Origin: Moorena bouillonii PNG
GTDB lineage: Bacteria > Cyanobacteriota > Cyanobacteriia > Cyanobacteriales > Coleofasciculaceae
Length of the DNA: 64,000 bases
Direction of reading: 5' to 3'
Assembly: GCF_001942495.1 (NCBI RefSeq)
Contig: NZ_MKZS01000001.1
Location: forward strand, 2,389,171-2,453,170
Positions within the stretch are counted from its first letter, which is position 1. Every line of letters begins with the position of its first letter. Under the pieces are notes generated by a model. The model was given only the letters and a program-made list of their open reading frames with translations, ran no database searches and was not told the DNA's origin. A program made the translations under genes and the position numbers. This document shows positions 47,318-55,335 of this stretch, in pieces.

Positions 47318-48916
47318 ATGGACAATGTGAAGGATTCTTTCTCTGGGCAAGGGTCAGAGTTTCAGCAACTACAGCACCAATTACGCGATCGCTGGCAGAG
47401 TAGTGATCAATTTGACCAAGACGAACACGATATTCTGGTAGTGCCTTCTGTCAGTGTTGATCAACGGGAACTGCTGAAAGTTGAGGGTTTTTTGCACTAC
47501 GAAGAACGGTTATTATTTTCCCTAATTCGTCTGCGCAACCCTTACACACGGTTAATTTATGTTACCGCTGTGCCGTTGCCACCGATTGTGATTGATTACT
47601 ACTTGCAGCTTCTGCCGGGAATTCCGTTTTCCCATGCACGCGATCGCTTACTGCTGTTTTCCACCTATGATGCTTCCCTCAAACCCCTCAGCCAAAAGAT
47701 TCTAGAACGTCCCCGCTTGATGAAGCGGATTCGTCAAGCTTTGCGTCCAGGAAAGTCTTACATGTCTTGTTACAACTCTACTAATCTCGAGCGCGAGATA
47801 TCCTTAAAATTGAACTTACCCCTACTTGCCCCAGACCCAGATTTGCTTTATTGGGGTACCAAGAGCGGTAGTCGGCAAATTTTTGCTGACAGTGGTGTCC
47901 CCCATCCCGACGGCAGTCAGTTAGTCTGGAGTGTTGATGATTTAGTCGAAGCAACAGCTGAGTTATGGTACAGGCAACCGCAACTTAACAAGATTGTGAT
48001 TAAACTCAACGAAGGGTTTTCTGGGGAGGGTAATGCTATCTTGGACTTGAAACCACTATCGGAGGTAGGTCCGGGAAATGTTTCCCATGCTCAAACAGTA
48101 GCGGCTTTAAAAGAAAAGATCGTCCATTTGAGATTTCAAGCCAGTGGGGAAACGTGGGAGAGTTATAGCAGTCGCATACCGCAGTTAGGGGCAATTGCCG
48201 AAGCATTTATTGACGGAGAAAAAAAGCGTTCACCTAGCGTTCAGGCTTATATTACTCCCCATGGCGAGGTCAAGATTCTCTCGACTCACGATCAAATTCT
48301 TGGCGGACCAGACGGTCAGATTTATCTAGGTTGTCGATTTCCCGCTGATCCAGGTTATCGCCTACAACTGCAAGATTGGGGACTACGAGTCGGTCAGACC
48401 TTAGCGGAAAAAGGAGCAATAGAGCGTTACGGTGTAGATTTTGTTGCCGTTCATCAGCCCGATCGAGATACCTGGGACTTACAAGCCATTGAAATCAACC
48501 TGCGCAAAGGCGGTACAACCCATCCCTTTATGACCCTGAAATACATGACCAATGGTCGCTATGACCTCTCCACAGGTCTTTTTTGCAGTCAGGAGGGTCA
48601 ACCAAAGCACTATATTGCCACGGACAATTTACAAAAAGAGAGTTACAGAGGGTTAATGCCCAATGACTTGATGGATATTATCGCCTACCATCAACTGCAT
48701 TTTGATAGCAGCACCAAAACTGGCACTGTATTTCACTTGATGGGTACACTCTCTGAATTTGGCAAACTAGGATTAACTAGCATTGGAGATTCTCCCCAAC
48801 AAGCAGAAGAAATCTATAACCAAGTTGTGAGGGTACTGGATCTAGAAACTAAATCTGACAAAGATGCTAATCTCCCAATTTCCCATCCTAGTCTCCCGAT
48901 TACTTGGAATAGATAA
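47318..48916 (+). CDS. PGM1-type ATP-grasp peptide ligase-related protein
   Basis: 532 residues. N-terminal preATP-grasp region (DILVVPSVSVDQREL, RLLFSLIRLRNPYTRLIYVTA), ATP-grasp core (KIVIKLNEGFSGEGNAIL, then YGVDFVAVHQPD and AIEINLRKGGTTHPF with metal-binding Glu and Asn) and a C-terminal region (VFHLMGTLSEFGKLGLTSIGDS) like the PGM1 C-terminal domain. PGM1 of pheganomycin biosynthesis joins a peptide amine to an acyl starter; cyanobacterial relatives are widespread and uncharacterised. No precursor peptide is evident nearby. Confidence 0.8.
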   Translation: MDNVKDSFSGQGSEFQQLQHQLRDRWQSSDQFDQDEHDILVVPSVSVDQRELLKVEGFLHYEERLLFSLIRLRNPYTRLIYVTAVPLPPIVIDYYLQLLPGIPFSHARDRLLLFSTYDASLKPLSQKILERPRLMKRIRQALRPGKSYMSCYNSTNLEREISLKLNLPLLAPDPDLLYWGTKSGSRQIFADSGVPHPDGSQLVWSVDDLVEATAELWYRQPQLNKIVIKLNEGFSGEGNAILDLKPLSEVGPGNVSHAQTVAALKEKIVHLRFQASGETWESYSSRIPQLGAIAEAFIDGEKKRSPSVQAYITPHGEVKILSTHDQILGGPDGQIYLGCRFPADPGYRLQLQDWGLRVGQTLAEKGAIERYGVDFVAVHQPDRDTWDLQAIEINLRKGGTTHPFMTLKYMTNGRYDLSTGLFCSQEGQPKHYIATDNLQKESYRGLMPNDLMDIIAYHQLHFDSSTKTGTVFHLMGTLSEFGKLGLTSIGDSPQQAEEIYNQVVRVLDLETKSDKDANLPISHPSLPITWNR

Positions 48917-48943
48917 TAAAGGGAATAGTAGAATGTAGAATTA

Positions 48944-49012
48944 AGAATGGAGAATGGAGAATGGAGAATGGAGAATGGAGAATGGAGAATGGAGAATGGA
49001 GAATGGAGAATG
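48944..49012. repeat. Heptamer array (GGAGAAT)
   Basis: Nine to ten GGAGAAT units directly before the target site of the IS66 element. Confidence 0.9.
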
Positions 49013-49022
49013 GAAAATTTAG

Positions 49023-50536
49023 GTAAGGATTCAGGTCGTAACAATAGGGATAAGTGAAGGAAAACCCATGTCATGACCAATGTGGGCACGTAATGCTTCA
49101 GCAAAAAAGTTGACGACACCGCGTTGCTGATTTCGACTTGTTTGCACAACAGTTAAGAGTCTGGCGGTGTCTCCCAATCTTGGCAAGGAGCGGGAACCGC
49201 CGCTAACCTTACGCGCGGGTTTCCGCTAATCGTAGATAACGTTCCGCCAAATTCTTGTCAGGAGGTACTTCTGGATGCTATACGAAAATACCACCACTGG
49301 TTAGACTTGCGTTGTAGATTCTTTAAGAGCTTCAAAGCTCTTGCTCCTGCTTGCGGTATCCATTTATTAAAAGCTTTGCTTAATTTCGACTTAAATTTCT
49401 TCGCCCATGATCAGTAAGCTTGAGTATCACCCTGAGTTTGCCATAAGTGATAATGCTCAAAAACTTCATCTAGTAGACTAATAAATCCCTGGCCAATCGT
49501 CCCATTGTGTAATCCAGGAGCTTTAATTAAACCCTTGAAATGCCGACGCATATGAGCCAAACACTTTTGTTGAGCTGCTGCCGGGTATCCATTGTACACA
49601 CGCTTTTCGTCGCTGCTGAGAACACCACTATACTGAGCTCCTAGTAGTGACTCCAGTTCTTTTCGTGACCGTGTATCTGCTGCTCTAAACAGACAAAAGT
49701 CCTGGTTGGCTACTACCCATAACCATTCCTTTACCCCAATGACCCCCCAAGGGGTTTCATCCACATGGACGTTGGGTTGTTCTGTTTTTACCCAATTTTC
49801 CAACTCCAGTACCGGCTCTTCTATGGCTTGGGCTACTCTTTCATTGGTGGCCCCTTTGGTTCCTACTCCAATCTCTAAACCACCCATCTCCTCAATCAAT
49901 TCCTGGATCTTGACATAGGGCATGTGGGCATAGTTCCCTAGCCAGCCGATTAGCGCTTGAAGTCTCACTCCTAGGTCTTGTCCAGGTACCATCTCCTTAC
50001 TCCAGCAGGCTCTAGTTACTTCTCCGCACTCTAGGCATTTACTGCTGAGACGATGATACTCCACTACTTCTATTGGTTGGGCTACCAACTGAGCTACTTG
50101 CTGCAAATCTATTTTTTCGGCACTGTGATCAAAGTGAGTTCCCCCACAGTGGGCACATACCTCTGGATGAAGTACTTCTATTGTGTCTACTCGGCCCATA
50201 CCTTTGCGGGTTTTTCCTTTATGACCTGGCTGTCCTCCTGGTTTCCGTTTCTGTTCTCCATCTGAGGTTTCTTGTTCCAGCTTCTTTTTTTCAGATTTCT
50301 TTATTATATCGGTTGATGGCGGTTTTGATGATGTTTGGCTGTCCTGTCTTACTATTACACTCAGCCGTGCCACCTCTGTTTGCAGTGCTTTTATGATCTC
50401 AACCAATTCTTCTGTAGACAATTGGTTGAGTTCTTGTTCTGTGTGAGTTAGATGCACTTGCTTTTTCATGATGATAATTCTGTGTTATCCTACTCTCCTT
50501 TGTCAACCCCCCCCATCTGATCACCTGAATCCTTAC
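49023..50536 (-). mobile_element. IS66-family insertion sequence, decayed
   Basis: Ends GTAAGGATTCAGGT (49023) and its inverted match ending at 50536, flanked by an exact 8-bp duplication AAATTTAG (49015-49022 and 50537-50544). An 8-bp duplication is characteristic of IS66. It contains one transposase gene, disrupted near its 3' end. Confidence 0.85.
49411..50469 (-). pseudogene. IS66-family transposase (TnpC), disrupted at the C-terminus
   Basis: 352 residues of a protein normally 450 or more. N-terminal coiled coil (LSTEELVEIIKALQTEVARL), linker QTSSKPPSTD and GGQPGHKG, zinc finger with HPEVCAHCGG and SSKCLECGE, then the DDE core VHVDETPWGV and GVLSSDEKRVYNGYP. The remaining C-terminal part can be followed in broken frames over 49040-49410 (e.g. 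NLAERYLRLA). tnpA and tnpB are absent. Probably inactive. Confidence 0.85.
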
Positions 50537-50694
50537 AAATTTAGAATGTATAATGAAAAACTTATAATGTAGAGGTCTAGGTGCTAAATTAGCAATTATG
50601 ACATAAAACTTTAACTATGTTATATTTTAATTCCAAATTATAAATTATAATTTATAAATTCCAAATTCTACATTCTTAATTCTACATTCTTAAT

Positions 50695-51129
50695 TCAAAA
50701 CGTCTTTGCCGAATGGGTTAGTGGATCAAACTCAAATCGCTTATCGTAGTTGGTTTCTCCGTAAATATTAAAGGTAATTGTTGGTTCATCTCCCATTGCT
50801 TCCACACTATGGATCCCATTAGAGGTAAAACTAATAATATCTCCAGGGAATAGGATTTTTTCCCCTACTTGTTCGATGCGATCGCGAAAATCAGGGTCAT
50901 CAGTACGCCGCCAAAAGGTGTTTTTTTCCTGGCCACTGATCACCGCTACTATTCCCCATGTACCATGGTTGTGAATCGGAGAAACTCCCACAACCAATAC
51001 TGCTCCTGGTGAGAGTACTACAGAGGAAGGCAATCCTTGTGCTGGTAAAAAAAATCCTTGTGCAAGTAAAAAGAATCCTTGTGCAAGTAAAAAGAATCCT
51101 TGTGCCGCTAAATAAGCTTCGTTAATCAT
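50695..51129 (-). CDS. Cysteine dioxygenase-like cupin with a repeat-derived N-terminus
   Basis: 144 residues. The cupin part (35-144) has PIHNHGTWGIVAVISGQEKNTFW and FTSNGIHSVEAMG, giving the three-His iron site of cysteine dioxygenase-type enzymes, and the typical NIYGETNYDKRFEFDP ending. The first 33 residues consist of AQGFFLL repeats encoded by 21-base tandem repeats; the normal N-terminal 60-80 residues of the family are missing. Likely truncated and overgrown by a repeat; activity doubtful. Confidence 0.7.
   Translation of the reverse strand: MINEAYLAAQGFFLLAQGFFLLAQGFFLPAQGLPSSVVLSPGAVLVVGVSPIHNHGTWGIVAVISGQEKNTFWRRTDDPDFRDRIEQVGEKILFPGDIISFTSNGIHSVEAMGDEPTITFNIYGETNYDKRFEFDPLTHSAKTF
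51046..51116. repeat. 21-base tandem repeat inside the cupin gene
   Basis: Three to four copies of AAAAAGAATCCTTGTGCAAGT, a multiple of three, so the reading frame stays open. Confidence 0.85.
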
Positions 51130-51132
51130 CTA

Positions 51133-51174
51133 CACCGATGATCACCGGTACCTAAGATGCTGTGATCATCGGTG
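51133..51174. promoter_or_regulatory. Perfect 13-bp inverted repeat
   Basis: CACCGATGATCAC (51133-51145) pairs exactly with GTGATCATCGGTG (51162-51174). It lies just upstream of the cupin start (minus strand) and about 250 bases before petE. Operator or dispersed palindrome; cannot be decided by eye. Confidence 0.5.
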
Positions 51175-51427
51175 GATTTGCCCCTATTGCTGCTAGTGTG
51201 ATGGCAGCTTGGGATGTCCCTGGGGATACTACCTGGGCATACTACCTGGGCATACTAGCAGATTACTTAATTGCTGCCTCGCTGATCTCTGTGCCAGCAG
51301 CCCTTGCCTTGACCTGTAGGATTTCTAAGCCATCTGATCATAATCAGTTTGATCAAAAGTTTGACAGCTTTTAAGATGACAGCTTGTCATATAATTGAAC
51401 CGTTGACAGTCATGGTTCAATTTTTTT

Positions 51428-52081
51428 ATGAAAAACATAGCATTGAAAAAGCTACTATCACTCCTAGTGGTAACAGTCTGTATCTTAACCTTTACCTATG
51501 GTTGCGGCGGCCCAACTACAGCTACTGTTCCTCCAGAAACCACACCTGCCCCAGCTGCTGAAGTTGCCCCAGAGGCGGAAGCCCCAGCGGAAGTCCCTGA
51601 GGTGGCTGAAGAAGAACCCGCCCCAGCCGAACCCACCGAGGTCGCTGAAGAAGAACCCGCCCCAGCCGAACCCACCGAGGTGGCTGAAGAAGAAACCGCC
51701 CCAGCCGAACCCACTGCGGTGGCTGAAGAAGAACCCACTCCAGCCGAACCCACCGAGGTCGCTGCAGCACCTGAGCCTGCGACCGCAGCTGCTCCAGAAA
51801 CTTACACTGTAAAAATGGGTACAGACAATGGCCAACTAAAATTTGACCCAAGTGTTCTTACCATCAAACCGGGGGACACCGTCAAGTGGGTGATGAACAA
51901 AATTGGTCCTCATAATGTTATTGTTGAGGGCAACGAATCACTGAGTCATAAAAACATGTTGATGTCTGCGGGTTCTTCCTATACATCTACATTTGATGAG
52001 CCTGGTAAATACTCCTACTACTGTGCCCCTCACCGTGGTGCTGGCATGGTAGGCAAAATCAATGTTGAAGCTGCATCATAG
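51428..52081 (+). CDS. petE: Plastocyanin with lipoprotein-like leader and acidic repeat linker
   Basis: 217 residues. Residues 1-26 are a signal sequence ([20 protein letters not shown]) ending at Cys26, a plausible lipidation site. Residues 30-122 form a linker of about four 13-residue units ([13 protein letters not shown] type). Residues 125-217 are a plastocyanin: copper ligands His162 (GPHNVIV), Cys199 and His202 ([10 protein letters not shown]) and Met207. Function: electron transfer from cytochrome f to photosystem I in the thylakoid lumen. Mature plastocyanin is normally soluble; here anchoring is inferred. The petJ gene 300 bases downstream shares leader and linker. Confidence 0.88.
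   Translation: MKNIALKKLLSLLVVTVCILTFTYGCGGPTTATVPPETTPAPAAEVAPEAEAPAEVPEVAEEEPAPAEPTEVAEEEPAPAEPTEVAEEETAPAEPTAVAEEEPTPAEPTEVAAAPEPATAAAPETYTVKMGTDNGQLKFDPSVLTIKPGDTVKWVMNKIGPHNVIVEGNESLSHKNMLMSAGSSYTSTFDEPGKYSYYCAPHRGAGMVGKINVEAAS
51590..51770 (+). repeat. 39-base minisatellite encoding the petE linker
   Basis: About four copies of a 39-base unit (GAAGAAGAACCC...GAGGTGGCT), each giving 13 residues. Confidence 0.85.
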
Positions 52082-52241
52082 TAGCACTAGGACTAGGGCT
52101 GTTGATCAAGACTTTGAGGAATGTGAAAACTACACAGCTTTCACAAGATTAGCTATTCTAAGACTTACGCGATCGCAAATCGTGGTAGTTTGGTGAATTT
52201 AAATCAAGACTTACCCAGCAACTATAACCCTAGGGTATGAC

Positions 52242-52268
52242 GTAAGGGCGCACGGTGTGCGCCCTTAC
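52242..52268. terminator. Perfect 12-bp hairpin between petE and petJ
   Basis: GTAAGGGCGCAC and GTGCGCCCTTAC around a 3-base loop. It can stop petE transcripts, giving separate control of petE and petJ. The rest of 52082-52380 shows no gene. Confidence 0.6.
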
Positions 52269-52380
52269 TGCGTTTCAAGTCAGGAAGAAACCAATAAATT
52301 TGACAGCTTGTCTTTTGACGGAAAGAAAAACATGATCTGACAATCCTTTATGGACTAGCCCACTTGTTTTTTTTAATCTC

Positions 52381-53067
52381 ATGAGACAAATTGCATTGAA
52401 AAAGCTATTATCACTCCTAGTGGTAACGGTCTGTGTCTTGACCTTTACCTATGGTTGCGCTGAGTCAAGTACAGCGACTGTTCCTCCAGAAACCACACCT
52501 GCCCCAACTGCTGCAGTTGAAACAGTGGAATCCCCAGCGGAACCCACCGAAGTAGCAGAGGAAGAAACTGCTCCTGCTGAACCTACTGAGGTAGCAGAGG
52601 AAGAAACTACTCCCGCTGAACCTACCGAAGTAGCAGAGGAAGAAACTACTCCTGCTGAACCTACTGAGGTAGCAGAGGAAGAAACTGCTCCTGCTGAAAC
52701 TACTGAGGTAGCTGTAGCACCTGAGACTGCTGCTGAGCCAGAAGCAGTAGCAGAGGAAGAAACAGCTCCTGCTGAAACTACTGAGGTAGCTGTAGCCGTA
52801 GATGAAGCAGCCCTAGCTAAATCAGCACAAGTCTTCGCAGGTAACTGTGCCAGTTGTCATGCGGGTGGAAAAAATTTAATCAATGCCCAAAAAACTCTGA
52901 AAAAGGATGCCCTTGAGAAGTATGGCATGTACTCTAAGGACAAGATCGTTTACCAAATCACCAATGGTAAGCCCCCCATGCCAGCCTTCAAAGGTCGCCT
53001 AAAACCGGATGTGATTACAGCCCTTGCTGATTATGTGTTGTATCAAGCTGACAATGGTTGGCAGTAG
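52381..53067 (+). CDS. petJ: Cytochrome c6 with lipoprotein-like leader and acidic repeat linker
   Basis: 228 residues. Residues 1-26 are almost the same leader as in petE ([14 protein letters not shown], then LTFTYGC with Cys26). Residues 30-138 are a 13-residue-repeat linker ([13 protein letters not shown] type). Residues 141-228 are cytochrome c6: haem site CASCH (Cys156, Cys159, His160) and axial Met200 in [12 protein letters not shown]. It replaces plastocyanin when copper is scarce in many cyanobacteria. Usual mature length is about 85-90 residues, so the tether is additional. Membrane anchoring is inferred from the leader. Confidence 0.88.
   Translation: MRQIALKKLLSLLVVTVCVLTFTYGCAESSTATVPPETTPAPTAAVETVESPAEPTEVAEEETAPAEPTEVAEEETTPAEPTEVAEEETTPAEPTEVAEEETAPAETTEVAVAPETAAEPEAVAEEETAPAETTEVAVAVDEAALAKSAQVFAGNCASCHAGGKNLINAQKTLKKDALEKYGMYSKDKIVYQITNGKPPMPAFKGRLKPDVITALADYVLYQADNGWQ
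52549..52800 (+). repeat. 39-base minisatellite encoding the petJ linker
   Basis: About four GAAGAAACT...GAGGTAGCA units of 39 bases and two partial ones; same periodicity as in petE but different third-base choices. Confidence 0.85.
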
Positions 53068-53671
53068 ATTGATACAATCGGGTTTCTAAACGATTTGTGA
53101 AACTCAATCGTAAGGGATCAGCTAATAGCTATCAGTTATCAGCTATCAGCTATCAGCGATCAGCGGTCAGCTATCAGCGATCAGCGATCAGCGATCAGCG
53201 ATCAGCTAAAGGCTGACTACTAAAGGCTGACGGCTGACGACTGAATTCTTACTCACAACCGATTTATAATTCCTAGATCAGTATTAGTGGTTAGTAGTTA
53301 GTTGTTGTCTGAGAAGTCTCATTTGCTACATCCAAGCCCCCTAAATCCCCCAATTTTGGGGGACTTTTAGAAGCAAATTGACTCTTGTTCCCCCCAAAGT
53401 TGGGGGGCTAGGGGGGCAAAATTCAGTATAAAAAAACTTTTCAGATATCCTCTTAGTTGTTGGTGGTATTTTCATTACCAACTGGCTGCTGACCACTAAT
53501 TATTTTTTATAGCGCTGCGCTATAGCTTAGGACTTACGCATTTGCCCCCTAAATCCCCCAATTCTGGGGGACTTTAACTCAATTTCCCCCCAAAATTGGG
53601 GGGCTAGGGGGGCGAAATCAAGTTAACCGCGTAAGTCCTGGTAAACAAATTCAGGAGAGGTAAGAGATTCT
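53068..53671. repeat. Repeat-filled spacer before the NADH dehydrogenase
   Basis: 53118-53245: ATCAGCT/ATCAGCG heptamers. 53335-53425: palindrome of the CCCCCTAAATCCCCC/GGGGGGCTAGGGGGG family. 53529-53639: a second, complete copy. No gene. Confidence 0.75.
53529..53639. repeat. 111-base MITE-like element with perfect terminal repeats
   Basis: Ends AGGACTTACGC and GCGTAAGTCCT are exact inverted repeats; the centre holds CCCCCTAAATCCCCC and GGGGGGCTAGGGGGG arms. It stops about 14 bases before the ribosome site of the next gene. Confidence 0.75.
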
Positions 53672-55039
53672 ATGGTTAGTTCTATGGTTAGTTCTATGGT
53701 TAGTGAAGCAAAGACCACTACTCCTCACCATGTGGTCATTATTGGTGGTGGATTTGGTGGACTCTATGCTGCTCAGGCTCTGAGAAAGGCACCAGTGAAA
53801 GTAACTCTAATCGATAAACGGAACTTTCATTTGTTCCAGCCCCTACTCTACCAAGTTGCTACCGGGGGCTTATCAGCAGGTGATATTTCCTCACCCCTGC
53901 GGGCAATCCTGAGTCACCAGAAAAATACTCAAGTGCTGATGGGGAAAGTAATTGGTCTTGACCCGAACCAGAAAACCGTTCAACTACCAGACAAAGAAAT
54001 ATCTTACGACTCCCTGATCGTGGCCACTGGCGTTAGCCACCACTACTTCGGTAATGATCAATGGGCAAAAGACGCTCCTGGTTTGAAAACCATTGAAGAT
54101 GCCCTAGACATTAGACGTCGGATTTATTCTGCCTTTGAAGCCGCAGAAAAAGAAACTGACCCCGAGAAACGTCGCGCTTGGTTGACCTTTGTGTTGGTAG
54201 GAGGCGGACCAACTGGAGTGGAATTAGCAGGGGCCATGGCAGAATTGGCTTACGACACCTTAAAAAATGACTTCCGCGACATTGATACTTCCGAAGCGAG
54301 GATTTTGCTGTTGGAAGGGATGGATCGGATTTTGCCTCCTTACCCACCGGAGTTATCAGTAAAAGCCCAAAATTCTCTGGAACGGTTAGGAGTAACAGTA
54401 CAGACAAAGACTCTAGTTACTAATATTGATAATGATATAGTTACCATGCGTCGAGGGGAGCAGGTAGAGGAAATTAACGCCAAAACTGTTCTGTGGGCAG
54501 CAGGGATGAAAGCGTCTGCTATGGGCAAGGCGCTAGCACAAGCTACTGGTGTGGAGTTAGACCGGGCTGGACGGGTGATAGTACAACCGGATATGAGCTT
54601 GGCAGGACATCCCGATATTTTTGTGATTGGTGATTTGGCGAATTTCTCTCATCAAACTGGTAAACCCCTACCAGGAGTTGCGCCAGTGGCGATGCAACAA
54701 GGCAAGTATGTCTCTACTCTGATTCAGAAGCGCCTCAAGGAGGAGACAGTAGCGGATTTCCATTATCAGGATTATGGCAATTTAGCGGTGATTGGACGCA
54801 ATGCCGCAGTAGTGGATTTGGGGTTTGTTAAGTTCTCTGGTTTCCCCGCTTGGCTGGCCTGGATTTTTATCCACATCTTCTTCCTGATTGAGTTTGATAA
54901 CAAGTTGCTGGTAATGATTCAGTGGGCATGGCATTACCTTACCTTTAAGCGCGGGGTTCGTTTAATTACCAACCTTGAGGAAGAACCAGCAGGGAATTTC
55001 GAGGAGAGAAGAGATTATCGGACGCCGGTACAGGTGTAG
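53672..55039 (+). CDS. Type II NADH dehydrogenase (NDH-2 family, FAD)
   Basis: 455 residues. FAD motif HVVIIGGGFGGLYAAQALR, LIDKRNFHLFQPLLYQVATG, NADH motif FVLVGGGPTGVELAGAMAELA and VIGDLANFSHQTGKPLPGVAPVAMQQGKY. A hydrophobic C-terminal segment (FPAWLAWIFIHIFFLIEF) anchors it to the membrane. Single-subunit, non-proton-pumping transfer of electrons from NADH to quinone; some cyanobacterial members are regulatory. The first codons are a triplicated 12-base unit TCTATGGTTAGT, giving three in-frame ATGs behind AGGAGAGG. Confidence 0.92.
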   Translation: MVSSMVSSMVSEAKTTTPHHVVIIGGGFGGLYAAQALRKAPVKVTLIDKRNFHLFQPLLYQVATGGLSAGDISSPLRAILSHQKNTQVLMGKVIGLDPNQKTVQLPDKEISYDSLIVATGVSHHYFGNDQWAKDAPGLKTIEDALDIRRRIYSAFEAAEKETDPEKRRAWLTFVLVGGGPTGVELAGAMAELAYDTLKNDFRDIDTSEARILLLEGMDRILPPYPPELSVKAQNSLERLGVTVQTKTLVTNIDNDIVTMRRGEQVEEINAKTVLWAAGMKASAMGKALAQATGVELDRAGRVIVQPDMSLAGHPDIFVIGDLANFSHQTGKPLPGVAPVAMQQGKYVSTLIQKRLKEETVADFHYQDYGNLAVIGRNAAVVDLGFVKFSGFPAWLAWIFIHIFFLIEFDNKLLVMIQWAWHYLTFKRGVRLITNLEEEPAGNFEERRDYRTPVQV

Positions 55040-55062
55040 GGCTTTAGGGATTAGGGATTAAG

Positions 55063-55254
55063 GTAAGCTATCAGCTATCAGCTATCAGCTATCAGCTATC
55101 AGCTATCAGCTATCAGCTATCAGCTATCAGCTATCAGCTATCAGCCATCAGCTATCAGCTATCAGCCATCAGCCATTGGCCTACGGCCAAGCTAAACCGA
55201 ACAGCTTTTGAATAAAATAAGCTGACGACTGACGGCTGACCCCTGAATGCTTAT
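55063..55254. repeat. Long capped heptamer element (CTATCAG)
   Basis: GTAAGCTATCAG followed by about thirteen CTATCAG units, then a GGCCTACGGCC piece, CTGACGG units and the right cap CTGAATGCTTAT. Confidence 0.75.
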
Positions 55255-55335
55255 GTATTAAGAACCCTTACACTAAGCATTATGTAGTAAAACCATTACT
55301 CTCACCCCTAATCCCTAATACTATTAACCTGATCT

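Noticed and set aside
47113-47403. Two plus-strand frames after pepP
   Set aside because: They cross the TTCCCGA heptamers and overlap the true start of the ATP-grasp gene.
51485-51851. Three overlapping long frames opposite and beside petE
   Set aside because: They are shadows of the 39-base linker repeat, which keeps all frames open; composition is pure repeat.
55063-55165. Possible CRISPR array
   Set aside because: The repeats are 7 bases without spacers, so this is a heptamer array. No cas genes are present in the window.
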